NCBI GenBank assembly: GCA_902494585.1
Contig: CABUUD010000088.1
Coordinates: forward strand, 1-7,937
Origin: an uncultured Collinsella sp.
GTDB taxonomy: Bacteria > Actinomycetota > Coriobacteriia > Coriobacteriales > Coriobacteriaceae
Direction of reading: 5' to 3'
Length of the DNA: 7,937 nt
Shown here piece by piece: positions 6,200-7,937 of the stretch; position 1 is the first letter of the stretch; every line of letters begins with the position of its first letter. The position numbers and the translations under genes are program-made. The notes under the pieces were generated by a model that did not search any database, was not told the DNA's origin, and was given only the letters and a program-made list of their open reading frames with translations.

Positions 6200-6763
6200 C
6201 TACTTGGTCTTGGCAACCAGCAGCGGGTCGCCAAGCTTGACGAGCGGGTTGCCGCCGATAAGCGTTCCAGACTCGCCGACATGGTCGATGCTCTTAAGAC
6301 GATCGAGCTCGGAGACGATGACGGTCACGATGTCCTCGTGGCCAGCGGCCTTAATGGCCTCGCGGTCGAAGCTGATGAGCGGCTGGCCTGCCTTGACCAC
6401 ATCGCCCATCTCGACAAAGCGGGCAAAACCCTTGCCGTTCATTTCCACGGTGCCCAGGCCAACATGGATGAATACGCGAAGACCGTCCTCGGTGATCATG
6501 CCAATGGAGTGGTTGGTGACGGTGGTAGCGCCGATGCGGCCGTTGGCGGGCGCATAGATAGTGCCGGTAATGGGCTCGATGCCATAGCCCTGGCCAAGCA
6601 TGCCCGAGGCGATCGTCTCGTCGGGGACCTCGTTCAGGTTGACGAGCACGCCGTTGACGGGGGCATAGATGACGCCTTCGCGGGTGGCGAAGCTTGCTGC
6701 GGGCGGAACGGACGCCTCGCCCGTCGAGGTGAAGGTGGACTTAAGCGAATCGAGCAGACCCAT
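6200..6763 (-). CDS. PTS system glucose-family EIIA component (Crr-like, single domain)
   Basis: A 187-residue cytoplasmic phosphocarrier that accepts phosphate from HPr and passes it to a sugar-specific EIIB domain. The EIIA-Glc (PTS_EIIA_1) fold is clear: IYAPVNGVLVNLNEVPDE (32-49), IYAPANGRIG (69-78), TNHSIGMITEDG with the supporting His85, and LRVFIHVGLGTVEMNGKGF with the phosphorylated His100. It ends with GDVVKAGQPLISFD and the closing strand GDPLLV. Length is slightly above E. coli Crr (169) because of a Gly/Ser/Ala-rich N-terminal lead of about 28 residues. The ATG at 6763 is fixed by GGAGG 5 nt upstream. No EIIB, EIIC, HPr or EI gene is next to it, so it must serve transporter domains encoded elsewhere. 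It has its own terminator, and a palindrome resembling a LacI/CcpA operator lies in its upstream region. It is divergent from the hydrolase gene. Confidence 0.94.
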   Translation of the reverse strand: MGLLDSLKSTFTSTGEASVPPAASFATREGVIYAPVNGVLVNLNEVPDETIASGMLGQGYGIEPITGTIYAPANGRIGATTVTNHSIGMITEDGLRVFIHVGLGTVEMNGKGFARFVEMGDVVKAGQPLISFDREAIKAAGHEDIVTVIVSELDRLKSIDHVGESGTLIGGNPLVKLGDPLLVAKTK

Positions 6764-6810
6764 AGTTGCCTCCAACTTAAATAGGCGCATATCGCGCGTT
6801 TGGTTTGCCG

Positions 6811-6820
6811 GAAACGTTTC
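6811..6820. promoter_or_regulatory. GAAACGTTTC palindrome, candidate LacI/CcpA-family operator
   Basis: A perfect 10-bp palindrome with a central CG, the half-site pattern used by LacI/GalR-family repressors, including CcpA-like proteins. It lies 48-57 bp before the EIIA start and overlaps the candidate -10 box. Binding there would be expected to block the EIIA promoter. It is shorter than a full catabolite-response element, so the match is suggestive only. Confidence 0.45.
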
Positions 6821-6844
6821 ATATGTGTTTCGCGGCTTGGTCAA
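6818..6844 (-). promoter_or_regulatory. Candidate promoter of the EIIA gene
   Basis: On the minus strand, TTGACC (-35, 6839-6844) and TATGAA (-10, 6818-6823) are 15 bp apart, a little short of the optimum. The -10 lies 54 nt before the start codon. A second possible -10, TAGAAT, occurs farther upstream without a recognisable -35. Confidence 0.35.
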
Positions 6845-6862
6845 CGTCCCCTATTCTACGCT

Positions 6863-6882
6863 GCTCAGCGATGGTCCTGAGC
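6863..6882. repeat. Inverted repeat in the EIIA/hydrolase divergent region
   Basis: GCTCAG (6863-6868) and CTGAGC (6877-6882) pair over 6 bp with an 8-nt spacer. Beside it is a second perfect palindrome, TGATATATCA (6893-6902). Both fall in the middle of the 244-bp gap between divergent genes, where operators are expected. Neither matches a site I can name. Confidence 0.3.
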
Positions 6883-6960
6883 TGGGATTATGTGATATAT
6901 CAGTTGATAGGAAGCTTGTTGCTGAAGTGTTTCTGTGCCACGGGCTCAAGTGGGGTACGC

Positions 6961-6988
6961 TTGAAGACGAAAAACAAGGGCGCATAAT
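6961..6988 (+). promoter_or_regulatory. Candidate promoter of the alpha/beta hydrolase gene
   Basis: TTGAAG (6961-6966) and CATAAT (6983-6988) are separated by 16 bp. The predicted transcript would begin about 13 nt before the ATG at 7008 and just contain the ribosome binding site, so the leader would be very short. A more distal promoter in the AT-rich stretch 6880-6915 is an alternative. Confidence 0.35.
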
Positions 6989-7007
6989 TTGCGCGAAGGG
7001 AGCACAT

Positions 7008-7910
7008 ATGATTGTCGAGAACCACGCGCTGTGGGGCGAGGAGCCGACCGAGGAATATCCAGCGACGTTTACGTATTTGGGTGCCGAGCCGCTGCCCGAT
7101 AAACCGAATGGCCGCCGCCCTGCCGTGATTATCTGCGGCGGAGGTGCGTTTACGCATATCGCCCCGCATGAACAGGATCCCGTGGCGTTTGCGTTTTTGG
7201 ATCACGGTTACCAGGCCTTTGTGCTCAACTATGTGACGAGTGGCACGGGTGACGTGAGCTTTCCGCACCCCCAGGCAGATCTTGCCAAGATGCTCGCCAC
7301 GGTTCGTGCGAATGCCGACGAGTGGCATGTCGATCCCAAGCGCGTGTGCGTTGTGGGCTTTTCTGCGGGCGGTATGATCTGCGCCTCGCTGGCGACACAG
7401 TGGAAGACCGGTCCCTTCGCGGGCCTGGCAGGGGCGCGTCCGGACGACATTCGTCCCGATGCCGTGGTGCTGGGCTATCCGCTGCTCGACTTTGCCTATG
7501 TGCGCGACATGCAGACGCGCGATCCGCGCATTGACTTGCGTGTGCCCAAGACGGGCGGCAAGACGGGGCGCGATCTGCTCAACGACTACCTGTCGATGGT
7601 GACGGGTGGCGAGGCAACTGACGATCACCTGGCCGATATCTGCCCCTCCACACATGTTTCGCGCCAGATGCCGCCGACCTTTGTGTGGGGCGTGTCCGAT
7701 GACAAGACGGCGCCGATCGCGCAGGTCTATCCGTTTGCGCAGCGCATGGCCGAGGAGGGCGTCGCATGCGAGATGCACGTCTTTGACCAGGGCGGCCACG
7801 GCCTTTCGCTCGGCAACGCCAACACTGCGGTCGACAACGAGGACAAGCAGGCGGCTGTCCGTCCTTGGATTCGCCTAGCCTTCCGCTTCCTGGAGCGCCA
7901 CGGGTTTTAG
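7008..7910 (+). CDS. Alpha/beta hydrolase (acetyl-esterase/BD-FAE-like)
   Basis: A 300-residue serine hydrolase with no signal peptide, so probably cytoplasmic. The oxyanion-hole motif CGGGAF (43-48) follows the first core strand PAVII. The nucleophile elbow is GFSAGG with Ser119 (117-122). The acid is probably Asp232 in SDDKTAP, and the base is His264 in GGHGLSL. This order matches the small esterases/lipases annotated as xylan acetyl-esterase-like or BD-FAE, often encoded near carbohydrate-uptake genes in gut Firmicutes and Actinobacteria. The opening LWGEEPTEEYPATFTYL is typical of that group. The ATG at 7008 is chosen for GAAGGGAG 5 nt upstream; the frame stays open upstream, but without a ribosome binding site and across the EIIA gene. 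It is divergent from EIIA and followed at once by a terminator stem. The substrate cannot be named; deacetylation of an acetylated sugar is a guess from family. Confidence 0.9.
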   Translation: MIVENHALWGEEPTEEYPATFTYLGAEPLPDKPNGRRPAVIICGGGAFTHIAPHEQDPVAFAFLDHGYQAFVLNYVTSGTGDVSFPHPQADLAKMLATVRANADEWHVDPKRVCVVGFSAGGMICASLATQWKTGPFAGLAGARPDDIRPDAVVLGYPLLDFAYVRDMQTRDPRIDLRVPKTGGKTGRDLLNDYLSMVTGGEATDDHLADICPSTHVSRQMPPTFVWGVSDDKTAPIAQVYPFAQRMAEEGVACEMHVFDQGGHGLSLGNANTAVDNEDKQAAVRPWIRLAFRFLERHGF

Positions 7911-7937
7911 TTACGGCGTTTTACCAAACGCCGTAAC
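7910..7937 (+). terminator. Terminator stem of the hydrolase gene, cut by the window end
   Basis: GTTACGGCGTTT (7910-7921) and AAACGCCGTAAC (7926-7937) form a perfect 12-bp stem with a TACC loop. The left arm starts on the last base of the TAG stop codon. Any U-tract would lie beyond the window, so termination cannot be fully confirmed. Confidence 0.7.

Noticed and set aside
6019..6282. N-terminal extension of asparaginyl-tRNA synthetase to about 555 residues
   Set aside because: The added part would run through the EIIA coding end and the EIIA terminator. It has no family similarity, and the GTG at 6018 gives the normal family length with a ribosome binding site.
6805..6987. 60-codon plus-strand small frame in the EIIA/hydrolase gap
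   Set aside because: No Shine-Dalgarno precedes it, it overlaps the candidate EIIA promoter and operator, and its translation shows no domain or convincing signal.
6669..7007. Upstream extension of the hydrolase frame to 413 residues
   Set aside because: The extra 113 codons are antisense to the EIIA start region and then cross the intergenic gap. There is no ribosome binding site, while the ATG at 7008 has a good one and fits the family start.

Overview
The window is about 60% G+C, with short intergenic gaps, strong Shine-Dalgarno sequences and compact hairpin terminators. The protein styles (Tat-like lipoprotein signal, tryptophan/tyrosine-type ABC importer, WYL regulator, stand-alone PTS EIIA) suggest a Gram-positive high-GC gut anaerobe of the Coriobacteriia, probably Collinsella or a close relative. 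This assignment is from general resemblance only. No rRNA or other marker confirms it.

All genes except the last lie on the minus strand. Reading from right to left, in the direction of transcription: a stand-alone glucose-family PTS EIIA protein (6763 to 6200) with its own terminator; asparaginyl-tRNA synthetase asnS (6018 to 4615) with a strong terminator; a WYL-type transcriptional regulator (4355 to 3573); and a three-gene ABC importer of the TrpXYZ-like family, namely a lipoprotein binding protein (3412 to 2432), a permease (2227 to 1304) and an ATPase (1311 to 517). The importer ends in a 16-bp perfect terminator stem. Immediately beyond it lies a truncated 5'-nucleotidase gene (444 to 112) that keeps its secretion signal and first metal-binding motif but stops before the rest of the catalytic domain. 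On the plus strand, divergent from EIIA, is an alpha/beta hydrolase/esterase (7008 to 7910) followed by a terminator stem at the window edge.

The genes form several independent transcription units. The ABC genes act together: the lipoprotein captures substrate (by family, an aromatic amino acid or similar small molecule) and the permease-ATPase pair imports it. The neighbouring WYL protein could regulate the importer, but nothing in the sequence proves this. EIIA and the hydrolase share a 244-bp divergent control region with a LacI/CcpA-like palindrome on the EIIA side.

I found no CRISPR array, tRNA, intact mobile element, phage gene or defence system. The most interesting points are the nucleotidase remnant bounded by two hairpins that share a GGGG(A/T)CAGGC motif, and several unexplained repeats in the control regions. 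I do not see convincing evidence of a wholly new system.
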